DNA of 64,000 bases. Source: Desulfohalobiaceae bacterium S24 (GTDB lineage Bacteria; Desulfobacterota; Desulfovibrionia; Desulfovibrionales; Desulfothermaceae). The position numbers and the translations under genes are program-made. This document shows, piece by piece, positions 9,789-18,342 of the stretch. Below the pieces are notes generated by a model. The model was not told where the DNA came from and did not search any database. It saw only the letters and a program-made list of their open reading frames with translations. The DNA is taken from contig JAABTT010000005.1 of assembly GCA_011389765.1 (NCBI GenBank), positions 1 through 64,000 of the forward strand, written 5' to 3'. The stretch's first letter is position 1; the number at the start of each line of letters is the position of its first letter.

Positions 9789-10468
9789 GATGGTTTGCCT
9801 TGTCTGATTTTTTGCTGTAATTGAGTGATCTTGTGGTCAATGTACTCGGAATTGGAACCGCTTAAATCCGATTCGGATTTGAGTTGTTCATAGGCCTTCA
9901 AAGATGTTGTCCAGTCTTGGCTCATTTCGGCCATGGAGGCCAGGGCGTAATGGATATTTTGCTTAAAGGCCTCCGGGGCTTCTTGTTGCAGTTTTTTCAA
10001 GATGCTGAGGGCTTCGCTCGTCTCCCCCTGAAGATGCAAGGCCTCGGCCAGCCCGATTTCGGCAATGGTTTCCAGTTCCTGATCTTGGTGATTGGCCGAG
10101 ATTTTTTTCCAGTAAGAGGCTGCGAGGGAATAGTCTTCGTTTTCCAGAGCCAGCGAGGCGATTTGAAGGCGGACCGCCGGCTGCAATTTTTTGGGAGATT
10201 CCGGTAAAAAAGCCTCCAGTTCTTTGAGCTGCTGCTGTGGATCGTCTTGAACCAGGATTTGGCCCATTTCGGCCTGAGCATTTTGAATGCTTTTCACCCG
10301 GTAGTATTGATACCCGGTGATCACAGCGGCCACGAGAATGATCGCTCCGAAAACCAGGCCGATTTGCTTGAGGTTTTCCGTTATTTTTTTTAATAACGGG
10401 CTGACCTGCTCGTTGATTTCAGAAGCAATCGGCGGAGCTTCCTGCTTTGGAGTCTTCTTGTGTTCCAT
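9785..10468 (-). CDS. Membrane-anchored tetratricopeptide-repeat protein
   Basis: The 227-residue protein has a charged cytoplasmic N-terminus, a single membrane helix at about 36-55, and an outside domain made of alpha-helical TPR-like repeats (about 65-215). The layout resembles the YfgM/TPR_21 family, which in E. coli works with periplasmic chaperones at the Sec translocon. The sequence is too diverged to assign that role. It is translationally coupled to iorA (4-base overlap), an unexpected partner for a periplasmic protein. Confidence 0.75.
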   Translation of the reverse strand: MEHKKTPKQEAPPIASEINEQVSPLLKKITENLKQIGLVFGAIILVAAVITGYQYYRVKSIQNAQAEMGQILVQDDPQQQLKELEAFLPESPKKLQPAVRLQIASLALENEDYSLAASYWKKISANHQDQELETIAEIGLAEALHLQGETSEALSILKKLQQEAPEAFKQNIHYALASMAEMSQDWTTSLKAYEQLKSESDLSGSNSEYIDHKITQLQQKIRQGKPS

Positions 10469-10781
10469 GCCTTTGAGTCTCCTGTAGTTGAAAATGATCG
10501 ACTTGAATTTGAGATGGGGTTGTTCTAGAATTTTGAATTTTCGACTTACGATTGTTAAGACAATGAATCAGAGCTGATTATCCAAGATAAAACCAATACC
10601 GGCTTTTTCTTAAAGGCTGGAGCCTGTCGAGGCCTTTTCCTCAGCAAGCTCACATCTTGTAAACACAATGCGGGAAAAGGTCAAGAATCAGGTCAATCCA
10701 GGTGAATGACCACAAGCGGCAAGTTTTCGAGTCTCTCTTTTGAATCATAATGATCTGGACGCAGCAGACGCGGGGTTGCTT
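10469..10781. other. Intergenic region of 313 bases with one reversed dispersed-repeat copy
   Basis: The divergent gap between the TPR gene and the metallo-hydrolase gene has no coding potential that I trust. Bases 10521-10568 are a reverse-complement copy of the repeat found at 52293-52373 and 54144-54224 (shared ACAATCGTAA and AAAATTC stretches). I see no clear promoter or RNA gene in the remainder. Confidence 0.5.
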
Positions 10782-11534
10782 ATGGAAGTCAGCTTTTTAG
10801 GGGTGGGAGAGGCCTGTGATGAACGATATCCCAACACATCCGTCCTGGTCCGGGGAGAGGACAAGACTGTTCTGCTCGACTGCGGCTTTTCAGTCCCTTG
10901 CCGATTTTTCAGTCATGTTCGCGATGCCGACTCTCTCGATGCAGTCTGGATTTCCCATTTTCATGGGGACCATTTTTTCGGCATTCCCCAGTTGCTGCTC
11001 AGACTGTTTGAGACAGGGCGGAAGAAACCTTTGTATTTCATCGGGCAGTCCGGTATAGAAGACCTCGTTCTTCGGGCCATGGATTTTGCCTATCCTTCCT
11101 TTTATAAGAAATTTGGCTATGAATGCCGCTTTGTCGCCCTTGAACCGGGACAGACTCTCAATGAGCTCGGGCTCTGCTGGCAGGGGGCCGTGAACAAGCA
11201 TTCACAGCCAGATCTGGCCCTCTGTCTGACTATGGATCACAAGCGGCTCTATTTCAGCGGTGACGGCTGTCCGACGCCTCAGGCCAAAGAAATGGCCCAG
11301 GGATGCGATTTGATGATTCATGAGGGATTCTTGCTGGAAGGCCGAATCCATGGGCACGGCAGTGTGCAGGGCTGTTTGGATTTTGCCCGGGAGGCCGCGG
11401 TGAAAAAGCTGGCTATTGTGCATCTGCAGCGGGATGAAAGACGACGGGAAGAGGCGGATCTGCAGCGCCGTCTGGAAAACGTTTCTTTCTGTCAGGCCTC
11501 TTTGCCGGTGCCGGATGATGTGATTGTTGTCTAA
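10782..11534 (+). CDS. Metallo-beta-lactamase-fold hydrolase, RNase Z-like
   Basis: The 250-residue protein carries the zinc-binding SHFHGDH motif near residue 63, a later FSGD (second metal Asp region) and a HGHGS/VHLQ tail, the pattern of the RNase Z/ElaC branch. That branch cleaves tRNA 3' trailers, but the fold is used for many reactions and no exosite arm of true RNase Z is evident. I prefer the ATG at 10782 because the family fold begins directly at MEVSFLGVG; an upstream TTG at 10740 would add 14 residues without a ribosome site. nadD follows after 31 bases. Confidence 0.78.
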   Translation: MEVSFLGVGEACDERYPNTSVLVRGEDKTVLLDCGFSVPCRFFSHVRDADSLDAVWISHFHGDHFFGIPQLLLRLFETGRKKPLYFIGQSGIEDLVLRAMDFAYPSFYKKFGYECRFVALEPGQTLNELGLCWQGAVNKHSQPDLALCLTMDHKRLYFSGDGCPTPQAKEMAQGCDLMIHEGFLLEGRIHGHGSVQGCLDFAREAAVKKLAIVHLQRDERRREEADLQRRLENVSFCQASLPVPDDVIVV

Positions 11535-11565
11535 AGGCGAGTCTTTGTGAAGGAGTGGTTCTATT

Positions 11566-12225
11566 TTGTCTCAAAAAATCGGGATTTTGGGGGGAACCTT
11601 CAACCCCGTCCATTTCGGTCATCTTCGTTTGGCGATTGAAGCTCTGGAACAGATCGAGCTGCACCGCGTGGAACTGGTCCCTGCGAGTATCCCTCCCCAT
11701 AAGCAGCATGCCTGGATGTATCCTTTTGCTTTTCGCTGTCAAATGCTTCAGGAAGCCGTATCCGGCTGTCCGGGGCTGGTGGTGAATGAGTTGGAAGGAG
11801 AGCGCTCAGGTCCGTCCTACACAGTGGACACCCTTTACGAATACCGGAAACGCTGCCCTGGAGCGCAGTTTTATTTCATTATGGGCAGCGAGGACTTCCT
11901 CAAACTGGAGCAGTGGGAACGCTGGCGGGAGCTTCCGCTTTTGACCAGTTTTATTCTTGTGGGGCGCAATGGAAAAGAGGAAGGGCAGCTGCAGAAATTT
12001 TTGGAGGAACATTGGCCTGGAGCCCAACAGCTGCAAAGCCGTCCTGGTCAATGGCAACTCAATCCTGAAAGCACCACCATCCATTATCTACACATTCCTC
12101 GATTTGAACTGAGCAGTTCCCTCATCAGGGAGAAGTTGGAGAAAGGATACAGCCTGCGCTTCCTCCTGCCGGAGCGGGTAGATGCCCTGCTGCAGCGTTA
12201 CCAGGGTTTAGAGCCCCGTTTCTGA
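11566..12225 (+). CDS. nadD: Nicotinate-nucleotide adenylyltransferase
   Basis: The 219-residue enzyme adenylylates nicotinate mononucleotide with ATP to make deamido-NAD in NAD biosynthesis. The nucleotidyltransferase motif GGTFNPVHFGHL is at residues 9-20 and the second ATP motif SSSLIREK lies near 185. The start codon is TTG, supported by AAGGAG about ten bases upstream. Length fits the family. The gene sits 31 bases behind the metallo-hydrolase gene, and its last 18 bases overlap the convergent hypothetical gene at 12208. Confidence 0.93.
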   Translation: MSQKIGILGGTFNPVHFGHLRLAIEALEQIELHRVELVPASIPPHKQHAWMYPFAFRCQMLQEAVSGCPGLVVNELEGERSGPSYTVDTLYEYRKRCPGAQFYFIMGSEDFLKLEQWERWRELPLLTSFILVGRNGKEEGQLQKFLEEHWPGAQQLQSRPGQWQLNPESTTIHYLHIPRFELSSSLIREKLEKGYSLRFLLPERVDALLQRYQGLEPRF

Positions 12226-13032
12226 TGTCGGGATATTCAGGCAATATTCCGCCATCTCCAGTTCCTTGATGGTTTGATCCCGGTTCAGGGCCAAAATGTT
12301 GGTTCTGCGCATGTGCAGGGTCTCCACGGCATGATGGCGGAGATCGTGCTCCAGCTGATCGGCTCTTTTCAAGGCTTTCTCCAGAGAGAATTGTTTGGCC
12401 TGCAATGCGCTTCGAGGGTCTTCTTCCGGGCTGATTTCCTGGAGCAAGCGATGCAGGAAATCAAAATATTCCCAAAAGGACTCCGTCCGGTCCTGAAAGT
12501 AGAGGAAGAAGCTCTGCAGAAACCTCGCGCCCTGCTGCCGGATTGCTCCCGGGGCGGCCCGCAATCGGACCAGAAGTCTCAGGGCGTCACTCTGGGAACA
12601 CGTAGCCTGGATGGTTTTCTTGAGCTGGGGGTCACAGTGTTTGTGGATGTTCAATCTGTTGACGAATGACGCGGCTGTTTCCGGAGTGAGAGTGATCTTG
12701 AGTCGCCGCTGGTCATGGACAAAGGTTACAGCCTGATTGGTGCGCATGATTTCGGAGACAATGAGCGTACGATCTTCCAGTTGATACCTGTGCTCTTGGA
12801 GAGTGGGTTCAAGCTCCAGCCGCTGCCTTATTTCCGGAAACAAGAGAAATTCTTGAATTTCTAGCGCCTCTGTGTTGGAGGGTTCCCGGAGGAGTTCTTC
12901 CAAATGCCTGATATCTACAATACCGAAAGAGGATTCCAGATAATCCATGGCGGCAGGGTCCAGGGGCAATTCCCGGCTGAAGATATCCAGGATCTTTTGG
13001 CCCAGAATTTGACAGCGTTTGTTTTGTTCCAT
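12208..13032 (-). CDS. Conserved-looking protein of unknown function
   Basis: This 274-residue, mostly alpha-helical soluble protein has no motif that I recognise. It has no signal peptide or membrane segment; a Glu/Leu-rich N-terminal third is followed by a basic middle (VNRLNIHKHCDP) and a helical C-terminal part with possible coiled coil (ALKRADQLEHDLRHH). I chose the ATG at 13032 (MEQNKRC); a TTG at 13056 would overlap the divergent glycosyltransferase start. The gene converges on nadD with an 18-base overlap. Codon use matches neighbouring genes, which argues that it is real. Confidence 0.65.
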   Translation of the reverse strand: MEQNKRCQILGQKILDIFSRELPLDPAAMDYLESSFGIVDIRHLEELLREPSNTEALEIQEFLLFPEIRQRLELEPTLQEHRYQLEDRTLIVSEIMRTNQAVTFVHDQRRLKITLTPETAASFVNRLNIHKHCDPQLKKTIQATCSQSDALRLLVRLRAAPGAIRQQGARFLQSFFLYFQDRTESFWEYFDFLHRLLQEISPEEDPRSALQAKQFSLEKALKRADQLEHDLRHHAVETLHMRRTNILALNRDQTIKELEMAEYCLNIPTSETGL

Positions 13033-13043
13033 ACTCAGCACTG

Positions 13044-13868
13044 ATGTTGATCTCAATTGTCATTCCCAGCTTTAACCGGGCGGAACAGCTGAGCCGGGCC
13101 GTTCATTCCGTCCTGGCCCAGACCCATTCCGATCTGGAGTTGATCGTGGTGGATGACGGCTCTACTGACGCAACGCAGGACCTCCTGCACCGGATCAAGG
13201 ATAGGAGACTCAGGATCATCAGTCAAGCCAATCTGGGGGTTTCCAGGGCCAGAAACCTTGGAATCGGCCGGGCCCGGGCTGACTTGATCGCCCTTTTGGA
13301 TTCGGACGACCTCTGGTTCTCCAGAAAACTGGAGGAGCAGCTCAGGTTCATGCGTGAAGGGGGCTGGGAAATCTGCCAGACCGATGAACAGTGGATCAGA
13401 CAGGGCCGTCGGGTCAATCCTATGCAGAAGCATGCCAAACAGGCGGGTTGGATATTCGAGCCTTCGCTTGAGTTGTGTCTGGTGAGTCCTTCCTGCGTGA
13501 TGTTTTCCAGATCGTGCTGGGAGGCCATCGGACCTTTTGATGAATCGCTGCTTGCTTGTGAGGATTATGATCTGTGGCTGCGATGCAGTCTTCAATTTCC
13601 GATAGGCTTCATGCCCCAGGCCCTGGTCCAGAAATTCGGGGGGCATCCGGACCAGCTCTCGAGAAAAATCATTGGCCTTGATCTCTTCCGCATTTACAGC
13701 CTCCTCACGATAGAGAGAACAGAAGTACTGCCCGCGGACAAAAGACAGGCCCTGCTCAATAATCTTCAGACACGGGTCAGGCGCTATGTCCAGGGATGCT
13801 TGAAACGGGATAAAGCAGAGGAGGCCCGGCGCATCATCGCTTTGACCTCGGGCTTGAGCTGGGAGTGA
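13044..13868 (+). CDS. Family 2 glycosyltransferase
   Basis: The 274-residue protein has a GT-A fold: SIVIPSFNRA at the N-terminus, VVDDGSTD near 35 and the metal-binding LLDSDDLW near 90, followed by EDYDLWLR. Such enzymes transfer a sugar from a nucleotide donor to a polysaccharide or lipid acceptor. There are no membrane helices, so it acts in the cytoplasm or at the inner face. It stands alone here with no other envelope genes, so its acceptor cannot be inferred. Its start is divergent from the hypothetical gene, with only 11 bases between the ATGs. Confidence 0.88.
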   Translation: MLISIVIPSFNRAEQLSRAVHSVLAQTHSDLELIVVDDGSTDATQDLLHRIKDRRLRIISQANLGVSRARNLGIGRARADLIALLDSDDLWFSRKLEEQLRFMREGGWEICQTDEQWIRQGRRVNPMQKHAKQAGWIFEPSLELCLVSPSCVMFSRSCWEAIGPFDESLLACEDYDLWLRCSLQFPIGFMPQALVQKFGGHPDQLSRKIIGLDLFRIYSLLTIERTEVLPADKRQALLNNLQTRVRRYVQGCLKRDKAEEARRIIALTSGLSWE

Positions 13869-13939
13869 AAAAAAAAAGGGGGGAGGCGGAGCGAAAGGCA
13901 CGGGGTGCGGGAATTGAGTCGGCAAGAGATGGAATAAGC

Positions 13940-14293
13940 CTATCTTTCTTCCTTATGCATGGCCCGGGTTTTGACTTCTTCCAATACCTCGGCAAGGACC
14001 GGCTTGACATTTTCCCTGAAATCCCCAGCAACAATAATGTGCAGGAGATCGTCCCCCGGGACGAAGGTCCCTTCCTGCGCCCGAATAAGTACCCGAAAAA
14101 TGCCGGGCTTTTGTTCGTAGCGGGCTTGAATGGCTTCAATAACAGCAGTGTCCGGTTTGACCTTCAAGGTGCCGACTTTTTTTCCGTCCCTGGTTCTGCC
14201 TCTGACCACTCCGTTATGGATGAGGATCATCCCAACATTCTCAGTAAATCCAGGGGTTTTTTTCAGATCAGTCAGACTGGTGTTAAGATCCAT
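13940..14293 (-). CDS. MoaE-like molybdopterin synthase catalytic subunit
   Basis: At 117 residues this resembles the MoaE family, whose members use the thiocarboxylate on MoaD to insert sulfur into precursor Z. VGMILIHNGVVRG..RDGK and the LLHIIVAGDFRENVKP segment followed by a Lys-rich tail match the family pattern. It is shorter than E. coli MoaE (about 150 residues), as in many deltaproteobacteria. A molybdenum/tungsten cofactor protein fits with the tungsten-type aldehyde oxidoreductase and its MoaD-like partner at 46-48 kb. It ends in TAG, one of few genes here to do so. The dsrC terminator separates it from dsrC. Confidence 0.65.
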   Translation of the reverse strand: MDLNTSLTDLKKTPGFTENVGMILIHNGVVRGRTRDGKKVGTLKVKPDTAVIEAIQARYEQKPGIFRVLIRAQEGTFVPGDDLLHIIVAGDFRENVKPVLAEVLEEVKTRAMHKEER

Positions 14294-14303
14294 AGTATTC
14301 CAG

Positions 14304-14332
14304 AAAAAAGGGCGGCTTGAAAAAAACCGCCC
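14304..14332 (-). terminator. Rho-independent terminator of dsrC
   Basis: On the minus strand a GGGCGG/CCGCCC stem with an 11-base loop is followed by TTTTTT. It begins 26 bases after the dsrC stop and ends 10 bases before the moaE start. Confidence 0.75.
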
Positions 14333-14358
14333 TCAAAGCGCATGCTTGAATGCCGGTT

Positions 14359-14676
14359 TTAGACACAACCTGTGGGTTTGGGCAGACCTGCCATTTTGCA
14401 GGCTCCTTTGCCCGGACCGGAAGGGAACAGTTCATAGATTTTTTTCAGTTTGAAACCGGTGACTTTGGACAGGATTCTGACCATGGGCGCGATGCCGTTT
14501 TTCTTGTAGTAATCCTGAAGAAAATCAATCACTTTTTTATGTTCATCAGTGAGCTCAGAAATCCCTTCGGAATCTTTTACATAATCAACCCATTCCGGGC
14601 TCCACTCGTCGAAACTCTGTAAGAAACCGTCCTCATCAACTTCGAAAGTTTTACCTTGAAATTCAACCGTTGCCAT
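14359..14676 (-). CDS. dsrC: DsrC, sulfur-carrier partner of dissimilatory sulfite reductase
   Basis: The 105-residue protein keeps the flexible C-terminal arm with both redox cysteines: one in GACKMAG and the penultimate one in TGCV, separated by ten residues. This is what distinguishes real DsrC from TusE-type relatives. In sulfate reducers DsrC forms a trisulfide with sulfite-derived sulfur from DsrAB, which is then reduced at the membrane DsrMKJOP complex. The start has a strong AAGGAGGG ribosome site. It is monocistronic, with its own terminator and a candidate promoter at 14753-14781, as is usual for this highly expressed gene. Confidence 0.95.
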   Translation of the reverse strand: MATVEFQGKTFEVDEDGFLQSFDEWSPEWVDYVKDSEGISELTDEHKKVIDFLQDYYKKNGIAPMVRILSKVTGFKLKKIYELFPSGPGKGACKMAGLPKPTGCV

Positions 14677-14752
14677 GTGTTACCCTCCTTAAAAAGTGCA
14701 TTTTCCAAAAAAATTGGTATGTTTCGAACCTGCCTTCCTGAAAAGTCCTTAT

Positions 14753-14781
14753 GAGCTACTTTATCTTTTTTGAATTGTCAA
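14753..14781 (-). promoter_or_regulatory. Candidate sigma-70 promoter for dsrC
   Basis: On the minus strand there is a perfect TTGACA (-35), a 17-base spacer and a poor TAGCTC (-10). The predicted transcript would have a leader of about 70 bases. The -10 match is weak, so this is tentative. Confidence 0.4.
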
Positions 14782-14877
14782 ACCCTGCAATAAAAAAGGT
14801 TCAGGAAGGGCAGTCGCTCCCGTCAATCTCTAATCATAAAAGCTTGTGAAGGAAAAGTCAAGATCTTGAATCCCGGT

Positions 14878-16602
14878 TCAGTGCAGGAGCTCGGCGAGCG
14901 TTTTTCTTGCGAAATCCAGTCCCGGATCAAGCTCCAGGCCCGCCTGCAGCAGCTCAATGGCCTTGAGCTTGTGGCCAAGATGTTTGTAACAGACTCCAAG
15001 ATTGGCAAGGTCTATGGCCGAACCTGTATCAATGTCGAGTGCCTGTTGAAAGTCCTGGACCGCCTTTGGATAATCCTTGAGTTTGAAATGCGCCGTGCCG
15101 CGTAAATTATGATAGGCATGGGTGTGGGGCGATAAACGTATGGCTCGATCCAGATGCCTGCAGGCGGAGGTCCAGTGCTGTCTCTGGGCCAGGGTGTAGG
15201 CGTGATAAAAGGCAACAAGGGCCTGTTCCTCCGGAGTTGGCTGGAGCGCTTCGGCCCGGGAAAAATGATTGCCCGCGCTTTCCAATTTCTGGTGCCGAAG
15301 ATCAAGCAGCCCTCTGAAAAAAGGCGTAAAGTGATTTCGAGGATAGATTTCATCCAGGAACTGAAAACCGTTTCGAGCCTCTTGGCAGGGAGCTTCTTCA
15401 GCCAAAATCCGGCCGACGAACAGTCCAAGGCTGGCGCTCGGGGTCCGCTCCCGAAATGAAAAACCCGGAATGAGTGTATAATTGGCGGGGATCTTCAATT
15501 CAGGATGGGTGGTATCCACTGTATACAGGGAAAATCCGCGTTCGCGGAACGTGTGCGTAAGAGTGTTCAATTCGCGATGCATATCCGGATGGCTGATATC
15601 CGGGAGGCTGTGCACAGGAACCAGAGGGCCTGACCACAACCATTCGCATTCATGGAGTTCCTGGTACTTACCGAGCCCTGAGGGTTCATACCGGCTGCCG
15701 GTCTCAAAATCTCCCGCCAGCTGAGCGATTTCAGTGAACGCCCTGATAGCGGCTTTTTCAGGGGATGTGGCCGCTCCGGCGGTGAAGACGATTTCACTGG
15801 CCTGGGGGAAGGTCGCGGGATCAAAAGCCAAAACGCCGACAGCGGGCAGGCCCATATCCAGACTGAAATCTTTGATCACAGTCCTGATTTTGTTGCGGGC
15901 AAAAGAGTCGTAAAGCTGCTTGAGCACTGGATCCTGAAACGTTTCCGGGTCTATGCTGGGAAGGACAGGCCTGGTCTGTTCGATCACAGCGCAGACATGC
16001 CGCTCAAGCACTTCACAAGCGCCCTGTAGAATGGACTCCTCAGCAGTGTTTCCTGCAGAAGATCCATTGTACTCATTCAATACTTTGAACCAATTCAACG
16101 GTAAGCGTACTTCATGCCCCGCTCCTGGCCTGAAGGCCGGACAGAATTGCCAGGTCGTCAGGTCCAGGACGGCTCTGGCATGTTCAGGTTTGAGCTCTTC
16201 CTGAGTAGAGTGCAGAATCTCAGAGACAGGGAGAAGTTCTTGTCCGAATTTTTGTTCAGCTTCAGACCAGGTCATCTCTTCGGCGGCCTGGATACTGTTG
16301 AAAAAAGCGAACAGGCTGAAGCGCTCCACCAGTTCCATGAGGGCGGAAGCTTCGGCCTGTTCAGGAGAGGCGCCTTTGCCCATCTGCTTTCGGGAGGGCA
16401 TAATGTCCGCGGCGTGAGGCCCGCACACGGAAAGGTAGACAGGGATGTCCAGCCGCCCGGTGTCGATGCGTCGCGTCTGTTTGAGGATGTCGGTCCCAAA
16501 GGGTTTCAAGGCCTGTTTGACTTTACGGATGGTCGCGATCGGCGGCAGGGCCTTGTCCAAATCGGCGGTATACTGTTTGGGGCATGCTTGAAGCTGCATC
16601 AC
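14878..16602 (-). CDS. YcaO-domain protein with C-terminal TPR repeats
   Basis: This 574-residue protein has an N-terminal YcaO domain (to about 400), with the nucleotide-binding segment MGKGASPEQAEASAL..ELVER near 75-95. TPR-like helical repeats cover about 430-570. YcaO enzymes use ATP to activate amide carbonyls, forming azolines, thioamides or amidines in peptides and proteins. The substrate of this TPR-bearing branch is unknown to me. The gene overlaps the preceding methyltransferase gene by four bases, and dsrC follows 201 bases downstream on the same strand. No precursor peptide or TfuA gene is visible nearby, which argues against a bacteriocin role. Confidence 0.85.
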   Translation of the reverse strand: MMQLQACPKQYTADLDKALPPIATIRKVKQALKPFGTDILKQTRRIDTGRLDIPVYLSVCGPHAADIMPSRKQMGKGASPEQAEASALMELVERFSLFAFFNSIQAAEEMTWSEAEQKFGQELLPVSEILHSTQEELKPEHARAVLDLTTWQFCPAFRPGAGHEVRLPLNWFKVLNEYNGSSAGNTAEESILQGACEVLERHVCAVIEQTRPVLPSIDPETFQDPVLKQLYDSFARNKIRTVIKDFSLDMGLPAVGVLAFDPATFPQASEIVFTAGAATSPEKAAIRAFTEIAQLAGDFETGSRYEPSGLGKYQELHECEWLWSGPLVPVHSLPDISHPDMHRELNTLTHTFRERGFSLYTVDTTHPELKIPANYTLIPGFSFRERTPSASLGLFVGRILAEEAPCQEARNGFQFLDEIYPRNHFTPFFRGLLDLRHQKLESAGNHFSRAEALQPTPEEQALVAFYHAYTLAQRQHWTSACRHLDRAIRLSPHTHAYHNLRGTAHFKLKDYPKAVQDFQQALDIDTGSAIDLANLGVCYKHLGHKLKAIELLQAGLELDPGLDFARKTLAELLH

Positions 16603-17363
16603 TCTTCCTGATTTGAAATTTTTTTGGGCCGCAAACGGTAGATTTGGCTCAAATGCCTTTCATTTTCCGGAGATGCCGATTCCTGCTGTTCTTTGTAGCC
16701 AAGGACCCGCTCCTGAATGATGAATTCTTTTTCCGCTTCTTTGAAAAACTGTTTGGCCTTCAAGTGATAGCTTTTGGCCAGAAGAATTTCAGAGTCTTTC
16801 CGGGAGCGGAGATGGCGCCTGAGAAATTTGCTCAAGGGGCGATAGGCCGCGTTCTGGTAGAGGACTTCAGAGCCAAGGATCATATCATAGCGCCTGGACA
16901 AACGGTCTCTTGTAAAATCGATTCGACTCACGTCAGCCAAGCCCTGAAGATCATTCTTCAGGATATTGATTTGAGTGAAGAGCAGGGCGTCTTCATTGAT
17001 ATCGGAGATTGTCGTCCGGAGCCCCTGCTTGGCCGCAAACAGGCCGCAGAGTCCGATACCGCCCCCGATTTCCAAAAGATGCAAGGCCTTGTCGGCTCGA
17101 ATTCTCTGCACAAAATAACTGAGCAGGATGGATGTCGGCCAAATTTTGGCCCAGAAGGGCAGTTCAAGTGTATTTGCCGCATCCAGTTCAGCTGCCATTT
17201 GTTCTAAGTAGGCATCCATATTGGCAATCTGCAAAATATCAAGGGCTGTTTCCCCGACTTTGACTGTTTCAAAGCGGACTTGATATTTGGATTCAGCCTG
17301 ATCGAGAAGCTCATTCAAAGCGATCCCTGCGAACAAGGGGCCGGAGGAGAGGTGTGATTTCAT
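16599..17363 (-). CDS. SAM-dependent methyltransferase of the protein-lysine/PrmA-like type
   Basis: The 254-residue protein contains a Rossmann methyltransferase core: LPFWAKIWPTSILLS before motif I LLEIGGGIGLCG (near 115), a motif II acidic residue in TISDIN, and a later MILGSEVLYQ. The WAKIWP and EVLYQ pattern resembles METTL/lysine-specific protein methyltransferases. I place the start at 17363 (MKSHLSSG); a longer reading would run into the tRNA genes. Its stop overlaps the YcaO start by four bases, so methylation and YcaO chemistry probably act on the same target. An intrinsic terminator sits only 23 bases upstream of the ATG. Confidence 0.8.
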   Translation of the reverse strand: MKSHLSSGPLFAGIALNELLDQAESKYQVRFETVKVGETALDILQIANMDAYLEQMAAELDAANTLELPFWAKIWPTSILLSYFVQRIRADKALHLLEIGGGIGLCGLFAAKQGLRTTISDINEDALLFTQINILKNDLQGLADVSRIDFTRDRLSRRYDMILGSEVLYQNAAYRPLSKFLRRHLRSRKDSEILLAKSYHLKAKQFFKEAEKEFIIQERVLGYKEQQESASPENERHLSQIYRLRPKKISNQEE

Positions 17364-17386
17364 GTGTGAGCACCCTGGGTATGAAT

Positions 17387-17414
17387 AAAAAAAGCCAAAC
17401 CGTGGTTTGGCTTT
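17387..17414 (-). terminator. Intrinsic terminator after the tRNA cluster
   Basis: On the minus strand AAAGCCAAACC pairs with GGTTTGGCTTT around a very short loop and runs into a T stretch. It lies between the last tRNA and the methyltransferase ATG. Confidence 0.75.
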
Positions 17415-17423
17415 GCACTCATC

Positions 17424-17498
<75 letters not shown>

Positions 17499-17504
17499 TC
17501 GGTT

Positions 17505-17579
<75 letters not shown>

Positions 17580-17588
17580 CTGATCGTC

Positions 17589-17663
<75 letters not shown>

Positions 17664-17677
17664 TCACTGGAATAAAA

Positions 17678-17706
17678 TTTTTAAGAAATTATTCTCCCCC
17701 TGTCAA
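17678..17706 (-). promoter_or_regulatory. Sigma-70 promoter for the Gly-Cys-Gly tRNA cluster
   Basis: On the minus strand: TTGACA, 17-base spacer, TAAAAA, about 15 bases before the first tRNA. The perfect -35 and correct spacing fit a strong stable-RNA promoter. Confidence 0.6.
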
Positions 17707-17877
17707 GTGTCTGGAAAAAAGGAAATGAGAGATCATATTTCCTGGCCTTGAGCCGTGGAACCAGCTTTTCAGGCCTTGGATTCCAAGATTTTACCCTTTA
17801 CTTTTCCCTGGGACTTACGCTAAAAATAGTTTCCCGCTAGATAAAAACGCTCCTCATGTTTTGCCGGAGGTTTGCTT

Positions 17878-18240
17878 ATGGAACGCGAAGACTTACACTA
17901 TTTCAGAGAGATGCTTGGACAGATGCTCGAGGAGATCCAGCAGAAAGGACAGAGCACCCTGGAAGATATGTCCGGATCAAACCAAGCCTATGCAGATCCT
18001 GCCGACCGGGCCTCCCAGGAGTCGGATCAATTTTTTACCCTTCGCCTGCGGGACCGGGATCGAAAATTGGTCTCAAAGGTGAAAGAGGCCTTGGAACGGA
18101 TAGAAGACGGGACCTATGGATTGTGTGATTCCTGTGGCGGAGAGATCAGCATCGCCAGGTTAAAGGCCAGGCCGGTCACGACCTTGTGCATTGCCTGCAA
18201 AAGCAAGCAGGAAGAAAATGAAAAAATCAATAAGCATTGA
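17878..18240 (+). CDS. DksA/TraR-family zinc-finger regulator
   Basis: The 120-residue protein has an N-terminal helical coiled-coil region and a C4 zinc finger, CDSCGG...CIACK (about residues 83-107). DksA-like proteins enter the secondary channel of RNA polymerase and modulate initiation, often together with ppGpp. The start is the ATG at 17878, eight bases after GGAGG; a TTG six bases earlier is less likely. The coiled-coil tip normally bears two Asp residues, and candidates lie in the LEDMSG and DPADRAS stretch. It stands as a single gene before the NFACT gene. Confidence 0.88.
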   Translation: MEREDLHYFREMLGQMLEEIQQKGQSTLEDMSGSNQAYADPADRASQESDQFFTLRLRDRDRKLVSKVKEALERIEDGTYGLCDSCGGEISIARLKARPVTTLCIACKSKQEENEKINKH

Positions 18241-18342
18241 GGGGAGGTGAGGTCCGGGATTTCAGTCCATCCTGGTTTCTTCTGCTGATTTTAGAGGAAT
18301 CTCAAACGTTCATACCCCAGTGTTTGCTTTGAGGAATGGATC

